NCBI GenBank assembly: GCA_963971535.1
Contig: OZ020598.1
Location: 94,279,378-94,343,377, forward strand
Origin: Notolepis coatsorum
Taxonomy: Eukaryota > Chordata > Actinopteri > Aulopiformes > Paralepididae
Direction: 5' to 3'
DNA: 64,000 bases
Numbering within the stretch: the stretch's first letter is position 1; each line of letters starts with the position of its first letter. Positions 48,765-60,605 of the stretch are shown piece by piece. The position numbers were made by a program, and so were the translations under genes. Under the pieces are notes generated by a model. That model was not told where the DNA came from. It was given only the letters and a program-made list of their open reading frames with translations, and did not search any database.

Positions 48765-49197
48765 TTAATTCGCACGCGGTCTCAATGCTCTCTTTGGGGC
48801 CAAACAGGCCATACTTCACCGCACGGAGTATCGTGGGTGAGGCTTCAACTTTAGTTCCTAAGTGCTTCTGTATTCACCTGCGCCATATTTATATGCACGG
48901 CGAACAATCTAGTGCCCAACCTCATTTCTGTCTCGTATTCTTGGGCAAGGCCGGGCATGTACAGACATGTCTTGACGGTGGCTTTGAACCTGACTCTGGA
49001 GGCATGGCCCTGGCGCCTGTGGACCGCTGTCCAATAGGAGAATGAAATATTATGGTCTGTACTAGGCTAAAGGGATATTCCGTGTATATGTACAAGGAAT
49101 ATACAAGGGATATCAAAACGATATACAAATACTATGCAATATATATCAATCAATAAATATATATATTCGGTTTAATCTGATCCTTTGTAACAGCTAT

Positions 49198-49739
49198 GGT
49201 TGCCATGGTAATGGTAATACCTTTCAGTAGCCTACTGGTGCGTCACACAGTACTTGATCATGTTTTTCCATAGCATGTAAATTGCCTATTAGTTGCCTGA
49301 TGTTGGTTTGGAGAAGCTGAGCATGACATAGGAGCAACAAGGCCACCATGTGAATATGGTCGATTATCTTAAAGCAAAAGAAGAGATTTGTCTTATTTCA
49401 AGATACAGTAGAAGCCCTTAGAAGTCAGGCATTTACTGCTACTCTGCCACTAGTGCACCACTCTGATTTTGTGACTCCTATTGTTCTGGACCGGGCCAGA
49501 TTTCACACCTCCACTGCTCACCCACCGGCTGGGGAGATTTTCATCTTACATTTTTATTCGTCCCAAATGTCCCAGCCCCATCCGATTTCTTAGATTTTTT
49601 CACTGTTTATATATCATGCATTGCAACACTAATATATGGTCAGTACGCCAAGTCAGACTGCCCATATAAAGATTATCTTGGGGTCTGAGGGCAGTAGCCC
49701 CCGACCCCCTCCCTGGGGAAGCACTTAAGTTAAGTACCA
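49198..49739. other. Right flank of Pao1; one MITE arm
   Basis: 49325-49372 (gagcatgacataggagcaac ... tgtgaatatggtc) matches one arm of the small inverted-repeat element at 4108-4246. The rest is unassigned. Confidence 0.45.
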
Positions 49740-50612
49740 GCCCCCGAAAATTAACACCTGAGTGAGTTCTAAAGTGACGACAGAGTAGACGACAGAGTAC
49801 AGCAACTTGCAATGGGCCTGGTCTACAAGATACACTACATGACCAAGGTACCCATGTACATGTCAAAATACTTCCCAAAGGTGAGTGAATACCACGATCA
49901 CAACACCAGAGGGAGCTCCACAAATCATGTTAAACCCAGATTCGACTCAAACAAGGGACTAAACACGTTTCGCAATTATGCCACATCAATTTGGAACGCC
50001 CTACCCAAAGCTGTAAAGGAATGTGAATCACTACCCACTTTCAAAAACACTCTCAAAAAACACCTACGGGAGACTGCAACTCGAAACTGGCCCCTGTAAA
50101 TGTCCTAACACAACCCCCTCCAATGTACAGTAAATCACCAAGTATGGTCTTGTCAATATTCCAATGTACAGTTTTGCTTGTATAGTTGTACAGTGTCCCC
50201 CACCCACCCCTCCTACCGAACCCCCCCCCCACTCCTACCCAACCTCCCCCCACCCAACCACCTCCAATGTACAGTCCCCCCCACCCCCACCCCCCCCTAC
50301 CCAACCTCCTCCAATGTACAGTTTCTACGTAAATGTATATACTCTTTTTTCTGGACTCTTTTCGTATCACAAACAGTACTGTATTTGCAAATCTGGTATG
50401 TCATAAATGTATAGATGTAGCAGTACTGTCTATCTGTATGTCATGTATGTCATATATGTTACGATGAATTGAAAATGGGGGACCCTGATGTAAACAAGAC
50501 GAAAGTCTTTCTCTGGTCTGCATCCCCTTAACAATTGTATGTATTGAGCTGTACTGTACTGTACCCATTCTGCAATCTGTTAATAAAGTTTTCAATCAAT
50601 CAATCAATCAAT
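49740..50612 (+). mobile_element. LINE-C copy: RT C-terminus and 3'UTR
   Basis: The frame 49812-50099 gives 95 residues with HDHNTRGSS, NYATSIWNALPKAV and FKNTLKKHL, the usual end of a LINE ORF2. The 3'UTR has repeated caatgtacag and C-rich stretches (50200-50310), then gatgaattgaaaatggggg and the terminal aataaagttttcaatcaatc. It is 5'-truncated. Confidence 0.83.
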
Positions 50613-51966
50613 CACATAGGAGTGGTAGAGGAGTGGCAGTGGGGACGTGATTCTGGAGGGCTTCTACTGTATTACACTTTTTTAATTTTTGCTAGTGTCC
50701 AAAACAGATCTCTATGGAGACGAGGAAGAAAGACAGAACTTCAGTGGATAAGAGGGTCACGTGTCTCTGGTTATTATACTCATGTTCTTTATCTTATCTT
50801 GCATCATGTAGGCTAGTAAGATACATTTTCAAACCAGTAGAATGGTTTGGGCGGTACCCTGGCCTATACCAATGCTGAGCGAGAGTAATGGGATGTAATG
50901 GTGGAGGATGATTTGGAGGATGCAACTGAAGCCAATGTCGACACTTCCGCCCAGGAATGGTCTGCCATCTTGACTGTGGGCTCCCATTATAAAGCTCAGG
51001 TGTGTCTCCATGACCTCATCACATACCTATGCAAAACTTATTATAATCATACAGAGATCGATCATATTAGAATCATACAGAGATCATATTAGAATCATAC
51101 AGCTGCACCCAATCACATATCAATTAGTCAATAATGTCCAAATTCTGGGCACAGATATGGGAGAGACATCATGCAACACATAGTTCAAGCAATTCATAGT
51201 AGCGTCTCAGTTGCATACACAGTAATCCAAGGCATATATTCACGAGTCTGATAAACCATGGTGGTATATTCCAGCAGTATTTTGATAATCCTCAGGTGCT
51301 ATAGTCACTGAAAGAAAAAGGTGATCTTGTGGTATAGATACAGTATATTAAAAAAGTACACGTTACAAGGGAGGGGGTCGGATGAGGAGCACTGTCCAGT
51401 GCAACCTGTGGCATGAACACAGAGTGAGGACTTGGAGCGATCAATTAATTAGTCCATTAATTTTCCTACAGCTGCAGCAAAGACTCGAGAGACGGGAGCA
51501 GCCAGAAATACGTCCCCTGTGAGAGGTCTATGTCTACTACCCCCCTCCCCCCTCAACCCCACTCCACTGAGACCCCCCTGCCCCATGGTGCCACATGCCA
51601 GCAATGATGCCACAAGATGCAAAACATCCCCTTGTGAGTTGTGACAACGAAATCCTTTGTTGTTTTTCCAATCTTCAATTTGTTAGAGTGGTAATACATT
51701 ATTGATCTGTTTCCCCCTACAAGTCTTAATGTTGTTCTGCACTAAAGCTGCTTTCATCTCTTGGTTTGAACTGTTGATTTATTTCCAGGAAGTGTGTCTT
51801 CCCATTTACACAACAGATTTAAGACACGGAGCCCACGGAGAAGCCTTGTTTAGCTGCACTACTCAGCGACTTGGCAGTCATCTGGTGACAATTAACCTGT
51901 TGCAAATAGCCTAGCTTCCATTTACAAAATGGATGGAACATGCCGAAATTATGGGAAATGCGATTA
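50613..51966. other. No recognised gene
   Basis: Single-copy-looking sequence with short open frames only. 51787-51816 resembles 24914-24943. No RNA gene or element ends seen. Confidence 0.35.
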
Positions 51967-52255
51967 CCGTCTTCTCCAGAGTCAGACAACAAGATGGATA
52001 TCAATTTCCTCTCTGTGCGCTCAGTAGAAGGCTATCCGACTGCAAGCTAGCCTAGCTTAGCATAAATTAATGGAAGTAGATCGGTTGGCCAAAAACACAT
52101 CTCCTGGAGTTTTAAACTCAAGTCTAGGGGCTAGCTGATCCGTATCAGCTTCCATTAATTTGTTCTAAGCTAGGCTATCTTGCAGCCGGATAGCTTTCTA
52201 CTGAGCGCACAGAAAGGAAATTAGTATCTATCTTCTTGTAAGACTCTGGAGAATG
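51967..52255. repeat. Foldback element, 106-bp arms and 72-bp loop
   Basis: 51969-52074 pairs with 52147-52252 in inverted orientation, about 88% by eye. Shared phrases are ctccagagtc, ctgtgcgctcagtagaa and gctatcc, then gcctagcttag and aaattaatggaag. No target duplication is evident. Confidence 0.88.
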
Positions 52256-53420
52256 TTTGCCGTTACTTTAAGTGGATATATAATTCTGTCTGTCTGTCTG
52301 TCCATCTGCTCTGAGGTTCTTACTGCAGCTGCTAGACTATTGATGACAGAATGGCCAACAACGTTTACAGCACTAGACAACCGAAGAGACTTATCACTAC
52401 TGCCAGGTTTAATGGCGGCTCCGGTAAAGGCGAAAGAAAACCGAGGGCGAAAGAGAATTGGAAGTCATGCAGCCCAAAATCCTGTCCAGCCAAAAAGCAA
52501 ACGCTGTATGGTGAAAAGAAAGGCTGTAAGTACATTTACATTAGCCAGGCTGCTTAAACGCCAGGATGACAAGGAGAAAGAGCTGACCAGGCTGCTTAAA
52601 CCACAGGATGACAAGGAGAAAGAGCTGGCAGGCTGCTTAAACGCCAGGATGACATGGAGAAAGAGCTGGCCAGGCTACGGGACCAAGGCTTCCGCTGTGA
52701 CTGCCGTTGTCCAACACCGAGGCTGGCCGAACCCTCGATCCTCTCCACAGCCTGCCAGACCTGTCACCGCTCGCCAGATTTTCACACCGTCAAGAGATGA
52801 GGATGTAGTCTCACTATGCTTGGCTCTTTCACCGTCTCCCTTCCGAACCCCCCAGCTTGCAGCTCCATTGGCTCCAGTAGTGGCTACACACCAGAGACGA
52901 GTCGCTCAAGCAAAGCGGCCAGCCTTGCCCGACATACACCTGCAGAGTGTTTCAGAAGAGAACGAGCAAAAGGCTTTCGACTGTGCTCGTAACGTGCAAG
53001 GCACCCCGCGGCCTGATGATTATGCAGTACGAATGTTCATGATGCTTATTGGCTTTCCGACCTTCCAACAGTGGGTTCACAAAGTAAACTGGAGAGGCCG
53101 GCAGGGTAAAATGCATTGCCTCTAAATATAAAATAAAACCTCAGAAATGCGTTGGTTGACAGAGTTTTAGCACGGCATGGTGTTTGCAACCTGGCCAGCT
53201 GGAGGGCAGTTTGTGATCGGAACAATGAACGTTTGAGGAACCCGCTGTGACTTCCGTTGTCCAACACCGAGGCGGGCCGAAGCCTCCTCTGCACAGCCTG
53301 CCAGACATGGCACCGCTCAGACTTCAAATCGCCAGATTTTCACACCGTCAAGAAGGGATGAAAGAAATGAGGATGGAGACACACTGGATGCATTTCTAAG
53401 TTGTCTCTTTTAAAACAAAT
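52253..53420 (+). other. Unrecognised ORF with 14-residue repeats and a partial duplication
   Basis: An open frame at 52253-53125 (290 codons) and another at 52351-52557 overlap in different frames. A 42-bp unit encoding about LLKRQDDKEKELTR occurs three times from 52544. The third copy lacks one base, which shifts the frame. The unit would extend a coiled coil. A strong splice-donor-like GCT|GTAAGT sits at 52523-52531. Sequence from 52696-52805 (gctgtgactgccgttgtcc ... ttttcacaccgtcaag) recurs at 53247-53355. aataaa lies near 53421. It may be a decayed host gene or the ORF of an unknown element. Confidence 0.3.
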
Positions 53421-53773
53421 AAAGCATATGTGTACCTTTCTGTGTGTATTCATCCACAATCTATAGCTCAACATGAAACAATTTGCAATTAATCGTAAAA
53501 TACATGGGCTAATAATGTTAGTTTGTCACCTAGCTAGCATAACCCACTGCTATATCCGCGCTCTTTCTTCATTATGTGTATTCATTTAGTTCTTCCTATA
53601 TGAGGGGAGCCCAGTCTGTCGCACACACACAGCTGATGCTTTTGTGCATTATTGTGTTTGTCAGAAGGTGAAACCAAGCAACTGCACACCACACCTAACA
53701 TTTGTACATCTGATGTGTGTCACACAGATTGCCAGCAAATGAGCCTGAGACCCAGTACTGCCTCCTTACTTAC

Positions 53774-54150
53774 TTACTTATCCTCTTCATCCCGGTTGGG
53801 GCATAAGGCAGCAATCACACACTGCCACTGAATCCTGTCTTGTGCTTTGGCCTGCGCTTCGTCCCAGGAAAGACCCATCTCCTTCAGCTCCATCATCACT
53901 GTCCTTCGCCAGGTGTTCTTTGGTCTACCCCTCTTTCTCTTCCCAACTGGGGTCCATCTCAAGGCAACTTTGGGTAAACTTTCATCGGGCATCCTCAATA
54001 CATGGCCGAGCCATCTTAACCTCCGTCTCCTTATCTCAAGGGACATACTGTATGCAAGCTGCCTGTCTTCTTATAAAGTTCCTCATTCGAGATTCTATTT
54101 GGCCAAAAGATGTTGCAGATCCTACGTAAGCAGCTATTGTGGAAGACGTC
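53774..54150 (-). pseudogene. LINE ORF2 C-terminus (RTE-like)
   Basis: The minus-strand frame 54046-53774 encodes RRRLRWLGHVLRMPDE, KRKRGRPKNTWRRTV and a final AALCPNRDEED. This block is typical of the end of RTE-like LINE polyproteins. About 100 bp upstream also fit in a shifted frame. RT motifs are absent. Confidence 0.78.
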
Positions 54151-54189
54151 AACCTTTCTCATATCCTGTTTTGTTACTCTCCAGCACTC

Positions 54190-55690
54190 AGAGCCATATG
54201 AATGAATGAATGAATGAATGACTTTATTTGATAATATAAAAAATAAACATGTGACAGAAAAGCACAGTCAAGATATACTGCCAAGGATGTAACACAAAAA
54301 AGCTCAGAGCTTATTTCCATTGTGGTCCTTGTAGGGGGGTAGGGGAGTGTGATGCTGATACATGCATCATACAAAACATCACATATACCATTTAACATTT
54401 ATATACATAACAGACTCATACAACATGCAAGGGTGCCTTAAGCTAAGTGTCTAGGTTAAGTATAGTCCCTTTTGAGCCATGTCTTCAGGCTGGACTTGAA
54501 TCTAACGGCATTGTCTACGATTTTCAGGTCACTGGGCAGACTGTTCCAATAGATAGCTGCTGAATACAGAAATGACTCCTTCCCCATACAGCTCCTGAAT
54601 CTGACTGGCACAAAGTCAGTTGAGCTGCGCCTAGTTGGGTATGCATGGGTGTCCCTGATTTGGTTGAAGTAGTTGTTAAAGTACACTGGCACTACCCTGT
54701 GCACTATTCTGTGAACTAGGCACATCCCTATCTGGTTTACTCTGTCTTCCACCTTAAGCCATCTCATGATCTCAAAGTGTGATGGGTCAAGGTGGGTTCG
54801 GGCAGGTAGCCTTAGTATTACCCTGATTAGCTTGTTTTGTGATGTCTGTAGTTTTATTTTCTGACTTTTGGGGGCACTGTTGTACCAGGAGCCACACGCA
54901 TAGTCATAGTGACACTGTATGAGTGCTCCAGCAAGAATCTTCATCGCTGACTGATCTAAACAATTTGAGATTTTGGCTAGGTATCTAGTCCTGTTATTGA
55001 TCTTTGTAAGTGCTTGGTGAGCCATGCTTTCCCCTGATAAGCTGTTTTCCAGGACGCAACCAAGATATTTCACAGATGTTTTGTCTGTGAGAACAGTATC
55101 TCCTATTCTAATGTTAAAACCTGGTGATTTTCTGAGCCTGACCTTTGACCCGAATAGAATGGACTCAGTCTTCCCCATGTGGAGGGACAGCTTGTTGTAG
55201 CCTAGCCAGTCGCTAACCTTCTCTAGTTCTGCACTCAATGTCTGCTCAATCACTTGTTTGTCTTTGTGAGACACAAGTAAGGCGGAGTCATCCGCGTATA
55301 AAAAAAGGTCACATGAGCAAGCTGCTTTCAGGTCATTAATATACAGGAGAAAAAGGAGCGGACCCAAAACACTCCCTTGCGGGACCCCGCACTCTCCTGT
55401 CCGAGGACTGGAGAGTACTCCGTTTATATCTACCACCTGTTGTCTCCCTGTTACGTAGGAACCAATCAATTTCTGAGCTGCCTCATTAAAGCCTAGGGCC
55501 CTAAGCTTCATTAACAGGATGTTGTGATCCACTGAATCAAATGCCTTCTGGAGGTCTAACATTACCATTCCACAGAACTTTCCCTCATCTACCTCTTTCC
55601 GGATGTCATCTGTGAGGAACAACAAGACAGACTTAACATTGCTGTTGTAGAGCCTGAGTACTGCCTCCTGCCTGGTGTTAATGCCCATTT
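54190..55690 (-). mobile_element. LINE-E copy: RT and C-terminus, long open frame
   Basis: 410 open codons (55688-54456). RT motifs: MLDLQKAFDSVDHN, GVPQGSVLGPLLFLLYIND, LYADDSALLV and KYLGCVLENSLSG. The C-terminal domain has HYDYACGSWY and FLYSAAIYWNSLPSDL. The 3'UTR on the left ends in a (GAAT)n tail near 54200-54220. It is 5'-truncated within the RT domain at about 55690 and lacks endonuclease and ORF1. It is the same family as 1245-2280 and better preserved. Confidence 0.92.
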
Positions 55691-56009
55691 TGACAACTGT
55701 CGTGACTTAATACGACACTTTTGGTTCTGGATCCGTTCGGAGGAGAAGAAAAGGCTGGAAACAAGTGGTTGTGGAGCAATGGTCCGAGAGTGATAGTTTG
55801 TTTTATTGGTAAACAGCAGCAAGGCAATTCTCCAAAGCAGTACACAGGTTATCAAAGTCTCCTTGACACACACAGTCCGGTTCGCGTCAACATTTTAGGC
55901 AACCATCTTGTGTTCAGCGTTTCTCTGATTGGCCACGATGCCCATGTGACCGCGGCAGAGCGAGACAGCGGCAGTGCGGAAATAGGCTGCATTCTATTGC
56001 CATGCTCTA

Positions 56010-56310
56010 CGACAAACTCTAACCTTAACCAACTCCGAAACAATGCCTAAACTTAACCCTAACCTTAACCAACTCCGAAACAATGCCTAAACGTAACCCT
56101 AACCTTAACCAACTCCGAAACAATGCCTAAACTTAACCATAACCTTAACCAACTCCGAAAGAATATTGCCATGCTCTAAGACAAACTCTAACCTTAACCA
56201 ACTCCGAAACAATGCCTAAACTTAACCCTAACCTTAACCAACTCCGAAACAATGCCTAAACTTAACCCTAACCTTAACCAACTCCGAAACAATGCCTAAA
56301 CTTAACCGGC
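56010..56310. repeat. 40-bp minisatellite with CCCTAACC motifs
   Basis: About six copies of 'cttaaccctaaccttaaccaactccgaaacaatgcctaaa', one interrupted near 56160. Each copy contains a telomere-like taaccctaacc. The irregular 40-bp unit argues against a true telomere. Confidence 0.85.
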
Positions 56311-56332
56311 GAAAGAATGCACAAAAAAAATT

Positions 56333-56422
56333 GAAGGGATTCAAACTTGTCACCAACGCACCACAGGATCCACAGCAAGGCGGCGAACCAGTTGAGCTAA
56401 CCGTCGATGTTAAAAGAGGGGG
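56333..56422 (-). mobile_element. tRNA-like sequence (SINE head or tRNA pseudogene)
   Basis: The complement has an A-box-like TTAGCTCAACTGG and, about 45 bp on, a B-box-like GTTTGAATCCC. Acceptor-stem pairing is not evident and there is no poly-A tail, so a functional tRNA is unlikely. Confidence 0.45.
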
Positions 56423-56624
56423 GATTACGGCTGCATAATGCCGCGGCAGAGCTCCCTGCCGCTCCGCTTTGCCGCTGCCGCATCGCCGCAGGGCGTGGCT
56501 AGGCGCAAGCTGGTTGCCTAAAATGATTAAGCGTCCGGTTCCCTGTCGAGTGTGTCCTAATGTCGAGACAGGTCGGTATTTATACATTTTCTCGACCCCC
56601 GTATCTACTAGTGTGGACTGGTCC

Positions 56625-57180
56625 TGTAACTGCCCCCCGGCTTGGTGTTGAAATAAAGATGCGGTTATGTTTCGTACAGATGCTTTTATTTATTTTCTCT
56701 TTTTCTTTTCTTTTGCATTTCAGCTTAGCAGTACTGTAGCTTTTCTTTGGTAGTTTGTCGTTGCACCGTGTTTGTACAGGTAGTGCCGGTTGCCTCATTT
56801 GCTCCGTTTGCACCTTGACGGTTGCATCATTTGCTCCGTTTGCACCGTGAAAACGTATTCCGCTTTACCAAGGGGAGTTATTTACTGGAGTAAGGTTCTT
56901 CTATCATACATAATTCGCTGCCTGCTCCGTCGTTTGTCTCTGAGTTACTTCCGCCTTGGTCACACAAGATGCTGTGACCTTTATACTATAGGAAAGACGA
57001 GCTCTGCCCCCATGTGGACACGAAATGAAAATGCACAAGTGGCTCCGAAATATACTTTTCTTAAATAGAGAGCTCAGTATTCTGAGCCAATACAGAGAAG
57101 TTGATCATCTAGACCAACGCAAATCAAAGCTTACTGACAATAAAGATGATAGGCATCTTTACCCTTGGCGGTCAGTTACA
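56625..57180 (-). repeat. Pao2 3' LTR, 556 bp
   Basis: Complete copy. A purine-rich stretch on the element strand (ggatttggtgggag) lies just inside at about 57181-57195 and could be the plus-strand primer. Confidence 0.93.
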
Positions 57181-57293
57181 CTCCCACCAAATCCTGCTAT
57201 GACGGATAAGCACAAAACAATTAATTTAGTCATACAGGATTTCCTTTTAGATTTCACATAGCATCAAAATAATACAATTCAAGCGTTTCTATA

Positions 57294-57856
57294 CTAATTA
57301 CTCTCGAGGAGGAGTACCAATTTCTGGATCGGTCGCTCGAGGACTGAAGGTCTGGTAGAGTGATCTTTTCGCTCCCCAGTCTGTATTTTTACTCGACGTA
57401 CTAGACCGTCGCTCTCTTGAGTGGCTTCGACGACCCGACATAGTTGCCACTGGCTTCTTGGCAGGTTACTGTCCTTGAGGATGACTATCTCGTTCACCTT
57501 GAGGTTACGCCGTGGTACGTGCCACTTCTGGCGTGTAGAAATGTTCAGGAGGTATTCCTTCTTCCAGCGGCTCCAGAATTGTTCGATTAGGTACTGGACT
57601 CTGCGCCATCTCTTGGTTGCATACATGTCTTTGGCAAAATGATGGGATGTTTCATTTCTTGACTGAGGGATGAGCGTCTCAATCTTCCACCCACACAGAG
57701 AAGTTCTCGATGCAGAATTGGATCAAGGGAATGAAGAGCACTTGAACTTGGAAGAGCATCTCCTTCCTGGCATCTCTTAATTTCCTGAGAGAAGGCTTGC
57801 TGCTGGACAAGCTTGATCACTATTTTGGCAGCTCTTTCTCGTTCTTCGACTGTCAC
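57294..57856 (-). pseudogene. Pao2 pol C-terminus with integrase core deleted
   Basis: 57856-57587 has the region before the integrase finger (CVGGRLRRS, EMKHPIILPK). The sequence then jumps, near 57625-57640, straight to the DUF5641-like end in another frame: RRVQYLIEQFWSRWKKEYL, VPRRNLKVNEIVILKD, VLERPIQKLVLL. The H2C2 finger and all three catalytic integrase residues are missing. Integrase would insert the cDNA; this copy cannot supply it. Confidence 0.87.
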
Positions 57857-58007
57857 CAGTTCGGTGTTGTGTACTTTTCCCGATCCCAGCCTCTTGATTC
57901 TTGCAACTACTTTCAGGATCTTTGACCATGAAGAGATCTGATTTAGGCGAATTAGAATGTCTGTACAACTGTTAACTTTGGTTGTGAAAGCTTGGACAGC
58001 CTTAACC

Positions 58008-58655
58008 TCAGGATCGCCTACGAGTAGGTCTGCGAAGGGATTTCAGTTTGGGATGTACTTCTTGCTCCCAGAGAAATGTAAGACCTGACATCCAGTTTGT
58101 TGAAGGAATGTGAGATGCCTGAAGGCCTCTGGAGGCATGATCTGCCGGGTTCTCTGCTGTTTCGATATAGTGCCATTTACTTGGGTCAGTGTTTTCTCTT
58201 ATCAGTTGGACTCTGTTCGCGACGAACACATGGAACCTTCTTGCCTCATTATTGATGTAGCCCAGAACTACTTGTGAATCTGTCCAGAAGAATTCTTCAT
58301 CGATCTTCATCTGCAGTTCTCTTTTCAGCAACACACTTAATTTGGTTGCGACCACTGCCGCTGAGAGCTCTAGTCGTGGGATGCTTGAGACCTTTGTGGG
58401 TGCTACTCTTGCTTTGGCCATCACAAGACTGGCGTGTACTGTATTTTTGTCATTTTTGTACCTGAGGTAGGAACAAGCGCCATACCCCATGCTGCTGGCA
58501 TCGGCAAAGTGATGCAGTTCCGTCTTGATGATGTTGCCGAAGTCATGTGGGTGATAGCATCTAGGGATTGTGAATTCCTTTAAGTTATATAGCCCGATCT
58601 TCCATTCCTCCCACCGTGGCTTTAAGTCATCTGGCATCTTATGCCTCTGCGGCAT
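58008..58655 (-). pseudogene. Pao2 RNase H
   Basis: 215 open codons. ELHHFADASSMGYGACSYLR contains the first RNase H Asp. RLELSAAVVA has the Glu, FFWTDSQVVLGYI the second Asp, and WHYIETAENPADHASRG the end of the domain. Frames are broken on both sides (about 58656-58712 and below 58008). RNase H removes the RNA template during reverse transcription. Confidence 0.88.
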
Positions 58656-58712
58656 AGTTCTTGGAGTATGCGTTTTCCGCTTAGGGTGAATGGGGCAACA
58701 AACCCGAGTGGG

Positions 58713-60605
58713 TCATAAAGAGAGGCGACGATGGAGAGGATTCCTCGACGGGTTGAAGGCTGGTCTTTCATGTTGACATTGAAGCTGAAGGTGTCGTTTG
58801 TCTATAGACCACTGAAGGCCAAGTGCATGCTCAGTTGGGGTCGCTTCCAGCTTAAGTTCGAGAGGGTCAGTGATTGTTGCTCTTTCTGAGGGTTTCACAC
58901 AGTCGAGGACGTCTTTGTGGTTAGAGTTGAATTTGTGGAGGCGTAGGCCTCCTCGTTTGCACAATTTTTGTGCCTCGATGATCAGTTTCTTGGCCTCTTC
59001 GACTGATGAAACGCTGGCTAACCCATCATCAACGTAAAAGTTCTTCTCAATGAAGGCTGAGGCTGATGGGTAGTCTTCTCTGTGTTGGTGTGCCATGTAC
59101 CTTAGGCCTAAGTTGGCACATCTAGGAGACGAAGCAGCTCCGAATAGGTGAACTGTCATCTTGTTTTCCGGTGGTTCTTTTCCCAAATCTCCTTCCTCCC
59201 ACCATAGGAACTTAAGGTACTTTCGGGATTCAGGCGTGGCGAATAGTTTTGCTGAGCAGTCGACGAACACGACCCTTAGCTTGTTGGGCCTTTTGGGATG
59301 GTAGGTGCTGTGATGAGGAAGGTACCAGGCAGTCTCTCCCTTTGCTGTTGTATGGTCCAGTTCTGCATCACCTTTCTCAATGATTTCCTTCATGAAAATC
59401 TTATAGCGTTCGTGATATTCTTTATTTGTCTTTAGTTTCTTCTGAAGGCGGACAGTGGCTCGTTTCTTGTTTGGTAGAGATGGTGGGCCGCTACCCTTGA
59501 AAGGTAAAGGCATCTCGTAGTGTCCATCTTCTTTCTGTCTGATGTGGTTACTGAGGAATTGTATGAAGTGAACATCTTCTTGAGACACGTACTTGTCCTC
59601 GTAGTTCCTTTCAGAGAAGTCCGACTCAAGGGCTTTCAGGACATCTGTTGTAGACGGGGCTGGTATTTCTTTTACTGCGACTCTATGTACGAAGCTCTGA
59701 CTCCCTTGTCTGTCCAGATGAGGGTTAGGTAGGTGGTTCCTGCTTAGTGTGCTTGCTTGGGCTAGACTGAAGGCCTCTTGGTTCACAGTTGCTCCAGGAG
59801 ATACTTGACGTTGGAATGTTGGATGTAGCAGAGCACTATCTTCAGGTTTTTGGTGAGCAGTTTTTATTTCATGATCAGTGTTTTCTTCTTCTTCTTTGTT
59901 ATCTTGATCACTTCCAGAACCGTATGCCCTCACTCGGGCTGCTGCTACCTTAACTTCATTTTCTGCTTGTAGCTGCTGTAGCTTCATCCTTTCCGTCTCC
60001 AGCCTACGTCGACTCTCCACCTTCATCTGCTCCATTTCCGTTAGCATGGCTGCCTCTTCCTCCTCTAGTTTGAGGAGATTTGTTTGCAGAGCCTGTATTC
60101 CCCAGATGGCCTTCACCTCTTCCTCTTTAGCTGCAAGTTCAGCTTCCATCCTTCTGCTTGACGCTTTATTCAGTGCTATCCTCACTCTCTCCTTTTCATG
60201 TCGTTCATTACAATCTTCTTCCTTTGTTTCCAATCGTTTACAAACAAGTTCCTGTGTGTCTGTCGTCAGCTGGATACAGGCGTCCATTTTATCTGCTATC
60301 TCTGGAGTTGTGGCATGATTGCATAGAATTGACTCATACACACTATATACTAGGTCACAACTTGTTTGAATGTCTTGTTTTAATTTTCCAAGTTCTTCTG
60401 TCGGACAGAAGGCTCTCAGTTTTCCTCTAATTTCCTTTGCCATCTTCCTCCAGGTGTGGTAAACCTTGTTAAATACCTTCTCATTTTTCATATTTTCCAC
60501 CTCACGATTCTCCTTTCCTTTCTCTGTTAGAGTTCTTCTGCGAGCACCTGTCCTGTTCTGTTCCATCTCCAAGAGGTTGCCAGCATCGTCTTCTTGGGCC
60601 GACAT
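58713..60605 (-). pseudogene. Pao2 gag-RT fused frame with internal deletions
   Basis: 630 codons from MSAQEDD. Residues 1-300 are the gag N-terminus, with a long coiled coil at about 150-225 (LKLEEEEAAMLTEMEQ). At about residue 300 it passes directly to the pre-RT region (PAPSTTDVLKALESDF, SQEDVHFIQFLSN). The gag core, zinc knuckles and protease are therefore missing. At about 455 a second break skips RT motif A, and sequence resumes with KYLKFLWWEEGDL. Motif C FYVDDGLASV is present at about 523. The frame stays open across both deletions. Confidence 0.9.

Larger units (their letters stand above)
55691..56530. repeat. Imperfect inverted repeat around a telomere-like minisatellite
   Basis: attttaggcaaccatcttgtg at about 55890-55910 and its near complement cgcaagctggttgcctaaaat at about 56503-56523 face each other. 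Outside them, ccggttcgcg and gcgtccggttcc also pair loosely. ccgcggcagag occurs just inside both ends. The middle contains the 40-bp array. No target duplication was found. It may be a DNA transposon that carries the array. Confidence 0.45.

Noticed and set aside
56030..56310. A true interstitial telomere
   Set aside because: The repeat is a 40-bp unit containing CCCTAACC, not a TTAGGG array.
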